DNA of 64,000 nt from Marivirga harenae (GTDB lineage Bacteria; Bacteroidota; Bacteroidia; Cytophagales; Cyclobacteriaceae). The DNA lies in the NCBI RefSeq assembly GCF_030534335.1, contig NZ_CP130565.1, positions 2,377,501-2,441,500 of the forward strand, written 5' to 3'. Numbering within the stretch: position 1 is the stretch's first letter; every line of letters begins with the position of its first letter. The translations under genes and the position numbers were made by a program. A model generated the notes under the pieces. The model was not told where the DNA came from, searched no databases, and worked only from the letters and a program-made list of their open reading frames with translations. Below are positions 35,712-47,400 of this stretch, piece after piece.

Positions 35712-38700
35712 TTAATTTACTATTTCCAAATAACCATTTTGAGGCTTAGAACCGTCATTCTTTTCAATCACATAAAAATAAGTGCCATCTGGTAAATTAT
35801 CCCCTAATATATTAATACCCTTGTTAGAAACACCATCGAATTTGGTATTATTGTTATCATAACCTCTTGCTTCATATACTAAAGTCCCTGCTCTATTGTA
35901 TATTTTCACGTTATTGTCAGGATATTGAGATATGCAATCAATTTTGAAAAAGCTATTCGAACGGTCTCCGTTTCTTGAAATACCATTAAAAGCAGTAATT
36001 TCTGCCTTAATACTGACTTCTCCTTCCACTGTACAGCCATTTGCGGTTTGTACACTAACAATATAATCTCCTGCTGGAACACCTGTTAGATTAGGTCCGG
36101 TATTAATAAAGGTACCAAAACTATTGTACCATTCGATTCTGCTAATATCTACAGCGGTAGTTACAAAAACAGTGGCAGACCCATTATCATTATTGCATGT
36201 GGACGGTTCAAATTCGGTCATTATTTCCGGAAACACCAAGTCTTCAATAATTTCGGCTGTTACAGCTTCAGAGCTACAACCATTTCTTGTATCTGTTGCT
36301 ACAACTGTATACTCGCCAGCTGATAAGTCAGTAACTCTATCCCCGGTTGTAAAAGGAGTACCATTTGCATTATCACCTCTAAACCAGCTAAATCTGTAAT
36401 TGCCAGTATTACCTCCTACATCAACCCTTAATGCGCCATTATCAACTATACAATGGGTGTCATTACTTACTACCTCAACGGTGGGTTGAGCCACTGTAGG
36501 GATCTCGGAAGTTATCGTGATACTTTCTTCATTTGTACATTGCGTTAGATTGTCCGTAACCCTCACAGTATAAGTAATGTCTTCCATTTGTGAAAATTCA
36601 GGACCGATGTGGACCAAACTTCCATTAGAAGTCGTTCCTTCAAACCATTCAAATGTATATCCAATAAAAGCACCATCAACGCTTACTTTAGCTGCACCAT
36701 TTGCCAAAGTTAAGTCGCAAACCGTAATTGGAGCAATTTGATCAATTGTGAGTGGAGGAGTTACCTGATCATTTGTAATAATAACTGTTGCCGTATTTTC
36801 GCAAAAAGTATCAGTATTATCTGTGGCTGTAACGGTGTATTCTCCTTCAGGAAGTGAATTTACCTGTTTAGTAGTTCCAACCGTGTTTCCATTTGCGTCT
36901 ATCCAATTGTATGAATAATCTCCAGGAGAACTTACTGTTGCGAATACTGACCCATTTGGACTATCGCAATTTGTAACTGGAGTTGCTGAAGCTGAGATAT
37001 TTACTGAATTCTCTTCTGTGACCAATTCATAGGTTTCAGTATAAATACAGTTTGAAATACTATCTGTAATCTTAACTGTATAAAATCCCGCAGCCAAGTT
37101 TAAATATTCGCTCCCACTATTTGCGATGGCACTAGTAGTATCTTGTCCGTTATACCAATCATAAGAAAAGGAAGTGCCTGCAGCAGTAGCTGTTACTCTT
37201 AAAAACCCAAATGCAGCATCTGGGGAAGGTAGTACACATCTTTCCGGATTTCTAAAATCTAAAGAAATGGACGGCTCAACGATATCATTTTCTATAGAGA
37301 ATTCAATTAATGACGTTGCACAGTCGGAATTAGAATTTGTTGCTCGAACAAAGTAAGAGCCTTCAGCAAGAGCACTTATAGTATTTGAATTGTTTGGCGT
37401 TGATGCATCAGGCAATATATTCATATTGGCATCATACCATTCAAATGTATAGTTATTTATGTCTCCTACAACTCCATTTTCATAAACGTTGGTTATTGTA
37501 GCTTCACTGTCATTAATATCACAACGAGTGATATTGGAGATTTCCAGATCACTTGATGGAACAGAAATCGCAACAGGATTATCATTAATACTGAAAGTAC
37601 GAATGGTTGAACATTGTGTAGAGTCATTGAATACTTCAACAGTATAACTACCTCCAATTAAATCTGTAGCGATTTCACCATTAGTTCCGGCAGTATTTCC
37701 GATGTTAGTTCCCAACGGAGTAGTAGTATCATTTCCCTCGTACCAATTAATAGTGTAAAAGGATGGTGATGCCCCATTATCTATATTTAGCTCTAAGGAT
37801 CCATTTGCTAATGGATTGCTACAATTCGTGTTGGGTATATTGCTAATTACATTCACGACAGGGTCTGTAGCATCAAGTTCTATTTCTGCGAAAGAATAAA
37901 CCGAGCAATTATTTAGTGAAGCATCGGCACGTGCTTCAATAATGTAATCCCCATCTCCAAGTCCAGTGAAGGTATAAATGGAATCTCCAGCAATGCCTGC
38001 TTGACTTGCTATTGGTGGAACGTTCACATCATCACCAAGATATAGGTATACAGTATAATTAGCTTCATCAAAACCAGTTAATGCTGTTGGAGTTAAATCT
38101 ACTGTAATTGCTCCATCTGTATTGGGTACACAGGTCGTTGCATTTGTGATCGAGACCGTTTCCAAATTATGAGCATCGGCAAAAGGTAAATTAAAAATTT
38201 GAGAATTGGAACAGCCATTATCTAAATCAGTTGCAACCACTGTATATAGGCCGGATACTAAATTATTAGCTTGGGAAGAATTAACGCCACTTTCCGATAA
38301 AAAAGGGGAGCCAGCTGTTGAAGTGCCACTATACCATTCCAATAGAAATCCGGAGGTATTATTAGGTGAATTTGCTACTACTTGCAAAATACCATCTTGA
38401 GACGAACAAGAGGTTGGAAGCGCAATCACTGCATCGTTCTGAGTAATAGCAATAATCGCTTGATCGATAACTTCAATAGTAACTGCATCAGCTAAACAGT
38501 TCCGGGTATTATGAAATGCTTGAACTGTATAAAATCCAGGTTCAAGATTATCTAAAACATTTCCAGTTTCACTAAAGTCAGTCGAGGCTTTTACTTGATT
38601 ACCCTCATACCACGAAAATGTATAGTCACTCACATCATCTAAATCAACGCTAGCTTCCACTCGGCCGTCAAATGGAGAGCAGGTAGTTACCGGATCTGCG

Positions 38701-41700
38701 TTCACGCTGAGTACTGGTTGTATTATATTATTTACCACCGTCACTCTATCGGTTACAAAACAGCCAGTATTAGTATTAGTAACTTGTGCAGTATAATCTC
38801 CTGCACCAAGACCATTTAATGAAAGTCCTGTTCCTATAACCGCTGAGCTTGTATTAGCTCCAGCAAACCACTCAATAGTGTGGTCCGCAGTATTTCCGAT
38901 AATTGACACAGCTACCGTACCGTTAGGAAGGCTACTGTCACATGAATTGTTTTCAGTACTAGTAATATCATCAATCTCAGGATTAACAGTTTGGTCAACC
39001 ACAACTGTGACCAAGTCAGATTCGCAATTTGTATTGTTATCGATTGCTTTAACTGTATAGCTTCCTTGAGGTAAGTTATTTACCGAGCTACCAGTAAAGT
39101 CAGGCGTTGGTTTTTCGCTGCTGCCAATGAACCATTCAAAAGTATATCCTGCAGTTGACCCATCCACATTGGCACTTAGACTTCCAGAATTGATATCAGA
39201 ACAAACAATATCTGTTGCTGTAGGGGAGACTACTGGTATTACCGTTTCGTCTGGCACCTCCATGGAAGCAATGGTTTGACATCCCGTGGCTTTATCGGTC
39301 ACTAGCACGGTGTAAGTAGCGGACTCTAAGCTATTCGCTACATGACTATTGCTAATCTGTAAACCACCACCCACTGTGTTTCCTTCATACCATTCGTATT
39401 CAAAATCACCCACGGGGTCATTTCCATTTACCGCTACTGTCAACTTTCCATTAGGATTTTTACAATTGTCATTGCCTCTATCCACCGTAATTTCTGCCTC
39501 AATTGTTCTTGTGCTGTCAGTAATTACCACTTGAACGGTATCCGAACTACATCCGGCTATTTTGTCATTGGCGAAAACTGTATAGGTTCCAGCATTTAGT
39601 CCTGTATAGATTGAACCCGTGTAATCAGGTGTTCCAGTGGCAGTTGTTCCATTAAACCAGAAGAAGTCATAATCAGAAGTCACTTCTGAACCGCCAACTA
39701 ATCTAAATACCCTAGCGGATCCATTAGGAGCAACACTTCCTGCTGAACAAGTGATATTGTTAGTAGTTTCAGTTGACAGGGCAAAAGGTATCGGATTAAC
39801 CTCCGCTGAAACTATGTTGTTGTCATAATCGCACTCCAAGAAATTGGAATTAGGAAAGCTAATTGGTGTAGGTGTAGTTGAACCATTGTCGTTCAATGCA
39901 GCATAGAGTGTAAATTGCGCACCTGTTCCGTTTACTACTAAGTCAATTGCAGAACCAGTTGTTCCCACAGTGAAATTATTTAATGTTATAAAAACAGTAT
40001 TCAATTTATTGGTTCCGGCCACCATAGGATCGCCATCGTAAAATGTTACTGGAACGTCACCAGATAGCGGAACATCCCCAATATTTTCGAAGTCAAAGCT
40101 TACTGTAAAATCTTCTTCCGGGCAATTAGGAGGAGATACATCAAAAGAGGATTCAATTATCGTTAAATCTGGTGATGCATAAGTTGGACAACCATCAGAA
40201 CTAAGAAATGGAGATTGATTTAAAAAACTGTTCAAAGGTCGACTAGGACCACTCGTACAAACTCCTGTTGAAAAAACCGCTTGATGCTTTTGCTGGTTTC
40301 TTGGGACAGTCAAATCGTCATTGATATTTACATTGAAATAGCCATGTTGATTCCATAATCGTCTTGCCGGTACCCACGGTTCACCAGCAGATTTGTAAAT
40401 TCTGACTTCGGCATCTGTATATAATGATAAGTTTCTTCCTGGAGTAGTAGAACTGAAATTTTCACTAGCGCAAGTGACGCAAATCTCAGTAGAACCATCA
40501 GCATCTACATCTGCCACTATTGGGTATTCTACCGATGTCCTGGAGCGGCAATGAATTTGAGTATTGACACTCCCATCATTTCCATTAATGATATATAAAT
40601 AGTCTTCGTCTCTGTACACCACTTCAGATTGGCCGTCACCATTAAAGTCAAACAAAGTACATCCCGTAATGCCCGAAGTTTCTTCATTGACTTCAGATGG
40701 CGCTGGATCACCAAATTCATCTACCCATAGAGAGTTCCAATTTTCATCTAACGCATATAGATATTTACCTGAAACAAAGGCTGCGTTTAATTGCCCGTCA
40801 CCATCTAAATCTGCAATATTAACCCTTCCCATTCCTCGTCTCCAACCAAATTGGTAATCACCAGTACCTATGGGATCATTAAAAACTTTTACCAAATCGT
40901 TTGTTACGTCCCAAAAGAACACGCTGGACACATTTCCGCCATTTGCGCCTGTTACGATAACATCAAGATTTCCATCAAGGTTATAGTCTGCAACAGATGT
41001 AGTTGCACTTTGTGCAGATTGATATCCTCCATTTTTAGTTTGGTATGTAGCAGGCATGGTCTTAATAAGTGTTAAAGTACCTGCATCGGCTGTTCTGGCA
41101 TTTAATTCGACAGCGTAAATTTTATTTCCAAGCACTAATTCCAAGTCCTCATCACCCATGATGTCTACGGCAACTGCTCCGCTCGGAATACTATTCCAAT
41201 TTGTACCTGAATTTTGTACTAATCTAACTCCAGTCAGCGGATCTCTGATTTCATCCTTATAGTACATTTCGGCTTGACCGTCACGATCAAAATCTGCGAA
41301 ACTTAGAAAAACTGGATCGTTGTATAGCCTTTCTGATGTCCAAAGTAAATTCAGTTCACAATCGAATGCTTTAATAGTAAAATTATTCCATCCGTTTTCG
41401 TTTATAATAAAGACTTCTCCACAATTGTCATCTGAAATGTTAATCATGGAGGCCGATCTAAAGGAGGGATTATTGGTTGTAGCCTGATGTTTAATTGTTG
41501 CGTCATCACCATTGAGGAGGTATATTCTGTCATCGTCATAGGTAGTTGACAATATTTCAGGAATCCCATCTCTATCTAAGTCTCCGATGGCAATTCTGCT
41601 CAAGTTTAATGAAGCGTCATTTCTTGATTGATAGCCAAGTTTGAGTGAAAATTGAGGAAATGCATTCGGTTCTGCTTCACAAGATGCATCGTTTCCAAGA

Positions 41701-41855
41701 TAAAAGCCGTCACAGGCAGTATTGTCAGTACAATCGCCATCGAAACAGTCAATGAACCCATCACCATCGTTATCGATTCCATCGTTACAAATTTCTTGTG
41801 CGAGTAAATTTATTGAAAATAGGGGGAAGAATAGTAGAAGTAAAATCTTTTTCAT
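35712..41855 (-). CDS. Giant T9SS type B-sorted surface protein with SprB-like repeats
   Basis: A 2047-aa secreted protein. The order is signal peptide; MopE-like metal-binding segment (ICNDGIDNDGDGFIDCFDGD, about 21-50); FG-GAP/VCBS propeller repeats (about 75-470, with DRDGIPEILS-type loops); a linking beta region (about 540-700); fourteen SprB-like repeats (about 700-1945, each with an EWY-G core and G-YTV-A-D-C end); and a T9SS type B sorting domain (about 1955-2047, ISRNGDRSNSFFKIDCIS, then NLPDGTYFYVI). Such proteins act as cell-surface adhesins or gliding filaments. Operonic with PorP/SprF at 34747. Confidence 0.95.
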   Translation of the reverse strand: MKKILLLLFFPLFSINLLAQEICNDGIDNDGDGFIDCFDGDCTDNTACDGFYLGNDASCEAEPNAFPQFSLKLGYQSRNDASLNLSRIAIGDLDRDGIPEILSTTYDDDRIYLLNGDDATIKHQATTNNPSFRSASMINISDDNCGEVFIINENGWNNFTIKAFDCELNLLWTSERLYNDPVFLSFADFDRDGQAEMYYKDEIRDPLTGVRLVQNSGTNWNSIPSGAVAVDIMGDEDLELVLGNKIYAVELNARTADAGTLTLIKTMPATYQTKNGGYQSAQSATTSVADYNLDGNLDVIVTGANGGNVSSVFFWDVTNDLVKVFNDPIGTGDYQFGWRRGMGRVNIADLDGDGQLNAAFVSGKYLYALDENWNSLWVDEFGDPAPSEVNEETSGITGCTLFDFNGDGQSEVVYRDEDYLYIINGNDGSVNTQIHCRSRTSVEYPIVADVDADGSTEICVTCASENFSSTTPGRNLSLYTDAEVRIYKSAGEPWVPARRLWNQHGYFNVNINDDLTVPRNQQKHQAVFSTGVCTSGPSRPLNSFLNQSPFLSSDGCPTYASPDLTIIESSFDVSPPNCPEEDFTVSFDFENIGDVPLSGDVPVTFYDGDPMVAGTNKLNTVFITLNNFTVGTTGSAIDLVVNGTGAQFTLYAALNDNGSTTPTPISFPNSNFLECDYDNNIVSAEVNPIPFALSTETTNNITCSAGSVAPNGSARVFRLVGGSEVTSDYDFFWFNGTTATGTPDYTGSIYTGLNAGTYTVFANDKIAGCSSDTVQVVITDSTRTIEAEITVDRGNDNCKNPNGKLTVAVNGNDPVGDFEYEWYEGNTVGGGLQISNSHVANSLESATYTVLVTDKATGCQTIASMEVPDETVIPVVSPTATDIVCSDINSGSLSANVDGSTAGYTFEWFIGSSEKPTPDFTGSSVNNLPQGSYTVKAIDNNTNCESDLVTVVVDQTVNPEIDDITSTENNSCDSSLPNGTVAVSIIGNTADHTIEWFAGANTSSAVIGTGLSLNGLGAGDYTAQVTNTNTGCFVTDRVTVVNNIIQPVLSVNADPVTTCSPFDGRVEASVDLDDVSDYTFSWYEGNQVKASTDFSETGNVLDNLEPGFYTVQAFHNTRNCLADAVTIEVIDQAIIAITQNDAVIALPTSCSSQDGILQVVANSPNNTSGFLLEWYSGTSTAGSPFLSESGVNSSQANNLVSGLYTVVATDLDNGCSNSQIFNLPFADAHNLETVSITNATTCVPNTDGAITVDLTPTALTGFDEANYTVYLYLGDDVNVPPIASQAGIAGDSIYTFTGLGDGDYIIEARADASLNNCSVYSFAEIELDATDPVVNVISNIPNTNCSNPLANGSLELNIDNGASPSFYTINWYEGNDTTTPLGTNIGNTAGTNGEIATDLIGGSYTVEVFNDSTQCSTIRTFSINDNPVAISVPSSDLEISNITRCDINDSEATITNVYENGVVGDINNYTFEWYDANMNILPDASTPNNSNTISALAEGSYFVRATNSNSDCATSLIEFSIENDIVEPSISLDFRNPERCVLPSPDAAFGFLRVTATAAGTSFSYDWYNGQDTTSAIANSGSEYLNLAAGFYTVKITDSISNCIYTETYELVTEENSVNISASATPVTNCDSPNGSVFATVSSPGDYSYNWIDANGNTVGTTKQVNSLPEGEYTVTATDNTDTFCENTATVIITNDQVTPPLTIDQIAPITVCDLTLANGAAKVSVDGAFIGYTFEWFEGTTSNGSLVHIGPEFSQMEDITYTVRVTDNLTQCTNEESITITSEIPTVAQPTVEVVSNDTHCIVDNGALRVDVGGNTGNYRFSWFRGDNANGTPFTTGDRVTDLSAGEYTVVATDTRNGCSSEAVTAEIIEDLVFPEIMTEFEPSTCNNDNGSATVFVTTAVDISRIEWYNSFGTFINTGPNLTGVPAGDYIVSVQTANGCTVEGEVSIKAEITAFNGISRNGDRSNSFFKIDCISQYPDNNVKIYNRAGTLVYEARGYDNNNTKFDGVSNKGINILGDNLPDGTYFYVIEKNDGSKPQNGYLEIVN
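36020..39760 (-). repeat. Fourteen SprB-like protein repeats inside the giant adhesin gene
   Basis: Each unit is about 85-100 codons and encodes a strand pair around YTFEWYEG-type sequence and a closing GSYTVKAIDNNTNCES-type strand. Units diverge substantially (for example IEWYNSFGTF, VYLYLGDDVN), so the array is old, not a recent tandem expansion. Confidence 0.85.
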
Positions 41856-42130
41856 GACAATGTGAATTTACGAATCAATACAATTTAAGGATTTAATTGA
41901 GATGCATATTAATCAAAAGATTTTTTACAGACTTTATAAATTATTTGATATATATGTTTTATGTAATGAAATGGTAATAATTAAATAAAAATACTATTGT
42001 CTATATTTTCTATTAGCAGCATTGATTTTTAGTTTAATTTAAGATTTTATAAGCTAATTTCATGTTTCAAGAGACCATTACAGTTGGTACAAGCATCAAT
42101 AAATTGACACCAAGCTATCATTACCTTTAA
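41856..42130. other. AT-rich intergenic region
   Basis: 275 bp separating the adhesin start from the 3' end of the PorT-like gene. Very AT-rich; it must hold the adhesin promoter, but no box is clear. Confidence 0.3.
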
Positions 42131-42958
42131 TTAATTCTTATAATATAATTTCTTCTCTTTTTTACCCTTATTTATAATGTCAAACATATAAGCAACTGAA
42201 ATCTGTATCGCTTGATTTCTCGCTCGCAAATCATCCTGATATGCTATTACGTTAGTAAATCTTCCTTTTTCATTAGCCATATAGCTATGACCCCATTCAT
42301 ACCGAAAATCTATTATTAGTGATTGACCTGGAACTGGTTCTACCACTAACCCAGTTGAAACTATTAGACCAACTTGGACTCTGTTAAATTCCTCATAATA
42401 CAATCCGCCAAATTTGGGGCTTGCGGGCTTACTATCAAAAATTATTTGGTATTGCAGTTCTTGCAAACTTTCTTCCTGCAGTTCTACAGACTTCAAAATG
42501 CCTTTTCCACCAAGCCAAAAATTCACATTTGGCCCAGCCCCTACGTACCATTTAAAGGATCTAGCCCCTAGTGAACCGTTAAAATCTAATTTATAAACAA
42601 CAGGAGTATTTATGAAATGGTACTTAGCATAATTCTGAAGAGATGCATCGGTTATCCCATCTATTTTTTTTCCATTTTGAGCATACATGATATCAAGCTG
42701 AAGAGTAAATCTTTTTTGTACTTTTACAGCACCAGTAAAGCCTGCACTATACCCATAGAAAAGAGATTTATCATAATCCTCAGAAGCAAAATCATCATAT
42801 TGTAACCATGAAGTCCTTGCGCCTGCCTTGGCACCGATATATACTTGAGCATCTATTTTTGAAATATTAAATAAATGTAAAACCACTAATGAGATAGTGA
42901 TGAATACGGCTTTATAGCTGATTGTAAAGATACTTTTAGTGATTTCGAGTCTATGCAT
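42131..42958 (-). CDS. PorT-like outer-membrane beta-barrel protein
   Basis: A 275-aa protein; I start at the ATG at 42956-42958 (MHRLEITKS), because the frame above it opens only with a GTG and adds an odd 14-residue head. A signal-like helix ends KIDAQ. The body is a small barrel with YIGAKAGARTSWLQYDDFA at its start and IQISVAYMF at its end, in the style of PorT/OMP_b-brl_2. It stands in a T9SS-rich locus, so it may assist the neighbouring adhesin systems, which is inference. Confidence 0.75.
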   Translation of the reverse strand: MHRLEITKSIFTISYKAVFITISLVVLHLFNISKIDAQVYIGAKAGARTSWLQYDDFASEDYDKSLFYGYSAGFTGAVKVQKRFTLQLDIMYAQNGKKIDGITDASLQNYAKYHFINTPVVYKLDFNGSLGARSFKWYVGAGPNVNFWLGGKGILKSVELQEESLQELQYQIIFDSKPASPKFGGLYYEEFNRVQVGLIVSTGLVVEPVPGQSLIIDFRYEWGHSYMANEKGRFTNVIAYQDDLRARNQAIQISVAYMFDIINKGKKEKKLYYKN

Positions 42959-43152
42959 AAGCAGGAACGATTCCAACCCTAAAACTAAGTAATTGTGCAC
43001 ACTATCCTTTAAAAAATGCTGAAAAAATTTTTAAATTTGTTATTTAAGTAATGTTAATTGAGTATGTATTTAATATATTGTCATTTTTTATTATTCTAGT
43101 AGTAGATTTATAAAATTTTATAGAAGGAAAGTATAAAAGTCACCTCTTTTTT

Positions 43153-44454
43153 ATGTCCAAGTTTATCTTTGCATGTTTATTTTTTCAACTTGTTACCGGA
43201 CTTTCCTCAGTAGCTCAAGAGCTACCTGTTTATAATCATTTTTACTTGACTCCTTATTTATATAATCCTGCCGAAGCTGCGGCAAGTCCATATAGAAATA
43301 TATCCTTGAATCAAAGACTGCAATGGATGGGTGTGGAGGGAGCACCTATGGTTTCCACCTTAACATTTGAATCGCCATTTGATTATAAAAAATACGGGTT
43401 AAGCGCCACACTAAGGAATTTTAGTCGAGGGCTTATAACTACAACCGATTTTTTAGCCACCTATTCCTATGCAGTCAATTTAACTAAATCCTCCTCAATC
43501 CGATTCGGAATTTCAGCTGGTGTAACTTCCAATAGTATTGATTTTTCTCAAATTCAGGACTTAAGCGATCCCGCAATAAATAATTTTCTGGACAATAATG
43601 TGCAACCGATTTCCAATGTTGGATTTAAATTGGAAACCGCTAGTGGTATTAATATTGGAGCCGCTTTGCCAAGACTCTTTAAACTGCAGTATGCCAATAC
43701 ACAAAATTTTGAAGCTTTCGAAATATCGCCCTTTGAGGAATTCACCATCATGGCTTATTATAAAAAGCCTGTAGATTATAAACTCGTTACTAGAAGAACT
43801 GGTCGGTTTAAAAGAACTGTCAAGTTGGAGGATGTGTATGCTCCCTTGCAGATTTATGCGCTTTATCAGTATTCTCAATTTGATGGGCAGAGAATAGAAT
43901 TGCTGAGTACTTTAAATTTCAATGAAATTTTCTGGATTGGAGGATCCTATAGGCTTAACTACGGGATGTCAGGAATCGTAGGTTTCAATATGCAGAAACT
44001 GTCTCTAAGCTATGCATATGAACCTTCAAGTAAATTAGTTGATGGAATTGCTAACGGTTCGCATGAAATTCAACTTAACATCAAAATAGGTGATAAAATC
44101 AAAAGGCTAGTCGAAAGACCTAAATTGAAATCTCTAGAAAGAACAGAAGAAAGAGCTCCAAGATTTTCCAGTCAGGATGTACAGCTAGGGGGTGATGAAG
44201 GTGAAATTAAAGATAAAAAATACTATGTTGTTGTAAAAGAATTTAATGATTTCAATTCCGCTGATCTACTAGTGAAAAAGTTGAAAAAAGATGAAGATAT
44301 CACAGCAGATATATTTTTCAACAAGCAAAATGGAGTTTATTATGTATATATTTATGAAACTTTCTCCAGAAGAGAGGCAAATAAAGAGAAGAGTACAGCA
44401 GAAGAAATAACCAATTTTAAAAACATTAAAGTCATTATTGTGGATGTTAATTAA
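43153..44454 (+). CDS. PorP/SprF family T9SS protein with SPOR-like C-terminus
   Basis: A 433-aa protein: signal peptide, then QELPVYNHFYLTPYLYNPAE (PorP/SprF start) and WMGVEGAPMVSTLTFESPF, a barrel to about residue 320, a charged linker, and a C-terminal domain (about 355-433) of SPOR type (YYVVVKEFNDFNSADLLVKK, GVYYVYIYETFSRREAN). SPOR domains bind denuded peptidoglycan, so this version could tie the outer-membrane partner to the wall. It is upstream of the type B-sorted protein at 44483 (28-bp gap). Confidence 0.9.
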   Translation: MSKFIFACLFFQLVTGLSSVAQELPVYNHFYLTPYLYNPAEAAASPYRNISLNQRLQWMGVEGAPMVSTLTFESPFDYKKYGLSATLRNFSRGLITTTDFLATYSYAVNLTKSSSIRFGISAGVTSNSIDFSQIQDLSDPAINNFLDNNVQPISNVGFKLETASGINIGAALPRLFKLQYANTQNFEAFEISPFEEFTIMAYYKKPVDYKLVTRRTGRFKRTVKLEDVYAPLQIYALYQYSQFDGQRIELLSTLNFNEIFWIGGSYRLNYGMSGIVGFNMQKLSLSYAYEPSSKLVDGIANGSHEIQLNIKIGDKIKRLVERPKLKSLERTEERAPRFSSQDVQLGGDEGEIKDKKYYVVVKEFNDFNSADLLVKKLKKDEDITADIFFNKQNGVYYVYIYETFSRREANKEKSTAEEITNFKNIKVIIVDVN

Positions 44455-44482
44455 TGACGCTTAAATCCATGTATGGGCCTAT

Positions 44483-47400
44483 ATGATGAAATTCAATCCA
44501 AAATATTATCTTCTATTATTTTTTGTAATTGTTGCTAATGATGTATTTGGCCAAAGCTCATTTATAGAATCTGTTGATCCAAAAAATGGATATGCAGGCC
44601 AGATTGTAAATATCACCGGTGTGGGTTTAGAGGATGCTAATAGAGTTTTTTTTGGTAGTGTTGAAGGAGAAATAGTGAGTGTAAGCGAACAGCTAATAGA
44701 AGCAAAGGTGCCTAGTGGTGCTACTTTTGATAATGTTACTGTTTTAAATTCTACTACTCGTTTATACTATAGCGGTGAGCATTTCATCCAAAGCTATGGA
44801 GGGGAACAAGGCTTGGAAAGTACGGATTTTGATCCACAGATTGATATCTTTGCAGAAAGTGGTTTGTATGATGTAACGATCAGCGATCTCGATGGTGACG
44901 GTAAAAATGATATAGTAGGAGCAAATTCAAATTCTAATTTTGCTACTGTATTAAGGAATCTAAGTACTCCTTCAAATATAAGCATGGTGAAAACCAATCT
45001 TAATATTGGAACACCTGGATTAAATAATACAGCTGGTGATCTAAATGGTGATGGTAAACCAGAAGTAGTTTTCACTGAAGGAAATGATGGGAATAGATTA
45101 CTAATCTTAGTTAATTTCAGCACTCCCGGCAATTTTTCTTTTACGCTTCAAACGCTGACTGTGGCAGGTGCTTCAACTAAACGGGTCGTAATTAAGGATA
45201 TGGACCTCGATGGAAAACCAGACCTGGTTGTTTCAAATCAAACAGGTAATAAAATTTTTATTGTTAAAAATACATCAAGCGGAGGAAATCTTTCCTTCGA
45301 TAATAATATTATTGAGCTCACCGTAGGGAATGCCGGTAGTACCGCGGGTTTGGATGTGGAAGATTTAAATGGAGATGGGAAGCCTGAAATAATATCAAAT
45401 CAATTTCTCACCGATGGGGGAGGCTTTTATGTAGCCACTAATACCAGTACGCCTGGGAATTTTAACTTTGAAAGCTTTGTTCAGTTTAATACTGCAGGAA
45501 CATTTGTAAACCTAAAAGTTGGTGATGTAAATCAAGATAATAAACCAGATATCGTAGCCACACTCTTTCTGAGTTCTTCTGTTGCAGTTTTTATTAATCA
45601 AACAAATGGAACTGGAAATCCCCCTCAATTTAGCTCCGCTCAGAATTTATCTTCTGACCTAAGGCCATGGGGCTTAGATTTTGGAGACATGGATGGGGAT
45701 GGAAATATGGATATAATTGTTTCTACCATTGGTGCCAACAAGAGTGTTAATGTTTTGAATAATGCGGGCTCAGGAGGACTGAATTTCCCCAAGGTTTCTG
45801 TTCCCGTAACCTTTATCAATAGAAATATTAAGGTAGCGGATATTGACGGAGATAGTAAACCCGATATAGTTTTCTCAAGTGTGGATGATGAGAGCAATAA
45901 TATATTGGCTTCAAATATTTCAATACTGCGAAATAACAGATGTATTACCCCTGTCATCACTCCCGAAGGCCCAATCAATTCTTGCCAAGGAAACCCTGTT
46001 GTGTTAGAAACTCAAGATATAGATGGTTTAACTTATGAATGGCGTCAGGATGGATCTATAGTGAAATCAGGAACCGAAAACTTCATAGAATTAGATGATA
46101 TTTCAGAATCTGGGAGCTATACAGTGTCTATTATTTCTGACGGAGGGAGTTGCAACGAAATGTCTGATGCCATAGAGGTTAATATCTTATCCTCTGGATC
46201 CTTAGCAAGTGCAGATATAAGTTCAAATGATCCAGTATGTACCGGAGGTACTCTTACCTTAAATTCAACTGATGTAGGCGCAACCAAATATGAATGGCGT
46301 GGACCGCAAGAATTTTCTGCAACTGGAATAAGCGTTAATGTTGATAATTTTAATGTCAATAAAGCGGGACGTTATTTTCTTGATGTTTATGCGGGTTCAT
46401 GTGTCATCGAAACCAAGAGTATAGTAGTGGATGTCATTTCTGCTCCTAAATTTTCCATAGCGCGTACTGGAGCAGGAACCTATTGCCAAGGAGAGACAGT
46501 TGTCCTAAGCATTTCGCCATTTGACAATGATTTTGCATACCAATGGTATGAGGGTGCTAATCCAGTTTCAGGTGAGACTTCCGAAAGCTTTAACCCGACT
46601 TCTTCTGGTAGTTACTATGTGGAGATCACCGATCAAATTAATACTTTTTGCCCGAAGGTTTATTCTGATACGCTGGAAGTTTCCTTTTTAGAACCGCCCC
46701 AAGTTGATTTTGAGTTTGTTTCCAATGTTTGCCTTAATGTGCCTGTTTCTTTTTCGGATGAATCAATTGTAGCAGATCAATCGATTGCTCAGTATGTATG
46801 GGATTTTGGGGATGGAAATGTTTCAAATAATCAAAATCCTACTCATGCTTATAATGAAGCTGGTACTTTTGAGGTTTCTTTAGAAGTCTCGTATGACGGA
46901 TTTACTTCTTGTTCTTCACAATTTTCACAGCAGATTACTGTAAATGCTGCACTTAATGCAGTTATTAATACTTCTGCCACTTCTATTTGTGAAGGAGATG
47001 AAGCAGTGCTTTCAGTGGATGGTAATTTTCAATCTTACCAGTGGGATACCGGAGCCACTACACCAACAATTTCTGTAAATGCAGGAGGTACTTATTCAGT
47101 AAATGTCACAGATCAAAATGGATGTGAAGGCTCTGCTAATATTTCAATAGGGACTTTCGCAATTCCTGATGTGGAATTATTTGCTTCCGCTACTTCCGTT
47201 GGTACCGGTGAGACGGTTTCAATATCTGCTTCCGGACTCAGTGACTATGAGTGGTTTGCCGATTCGGTATCTTTGAATATTACTGATGATGAGATAGAAT
47301 ATACTCCAGAAGTAAGCACCTTGATAAGAGTGGAAGGCTTTGATGAAAATGGTTGCTTTGGAAGCGCTGAAATATTGATTACTGTTGATGAAACTGATGT

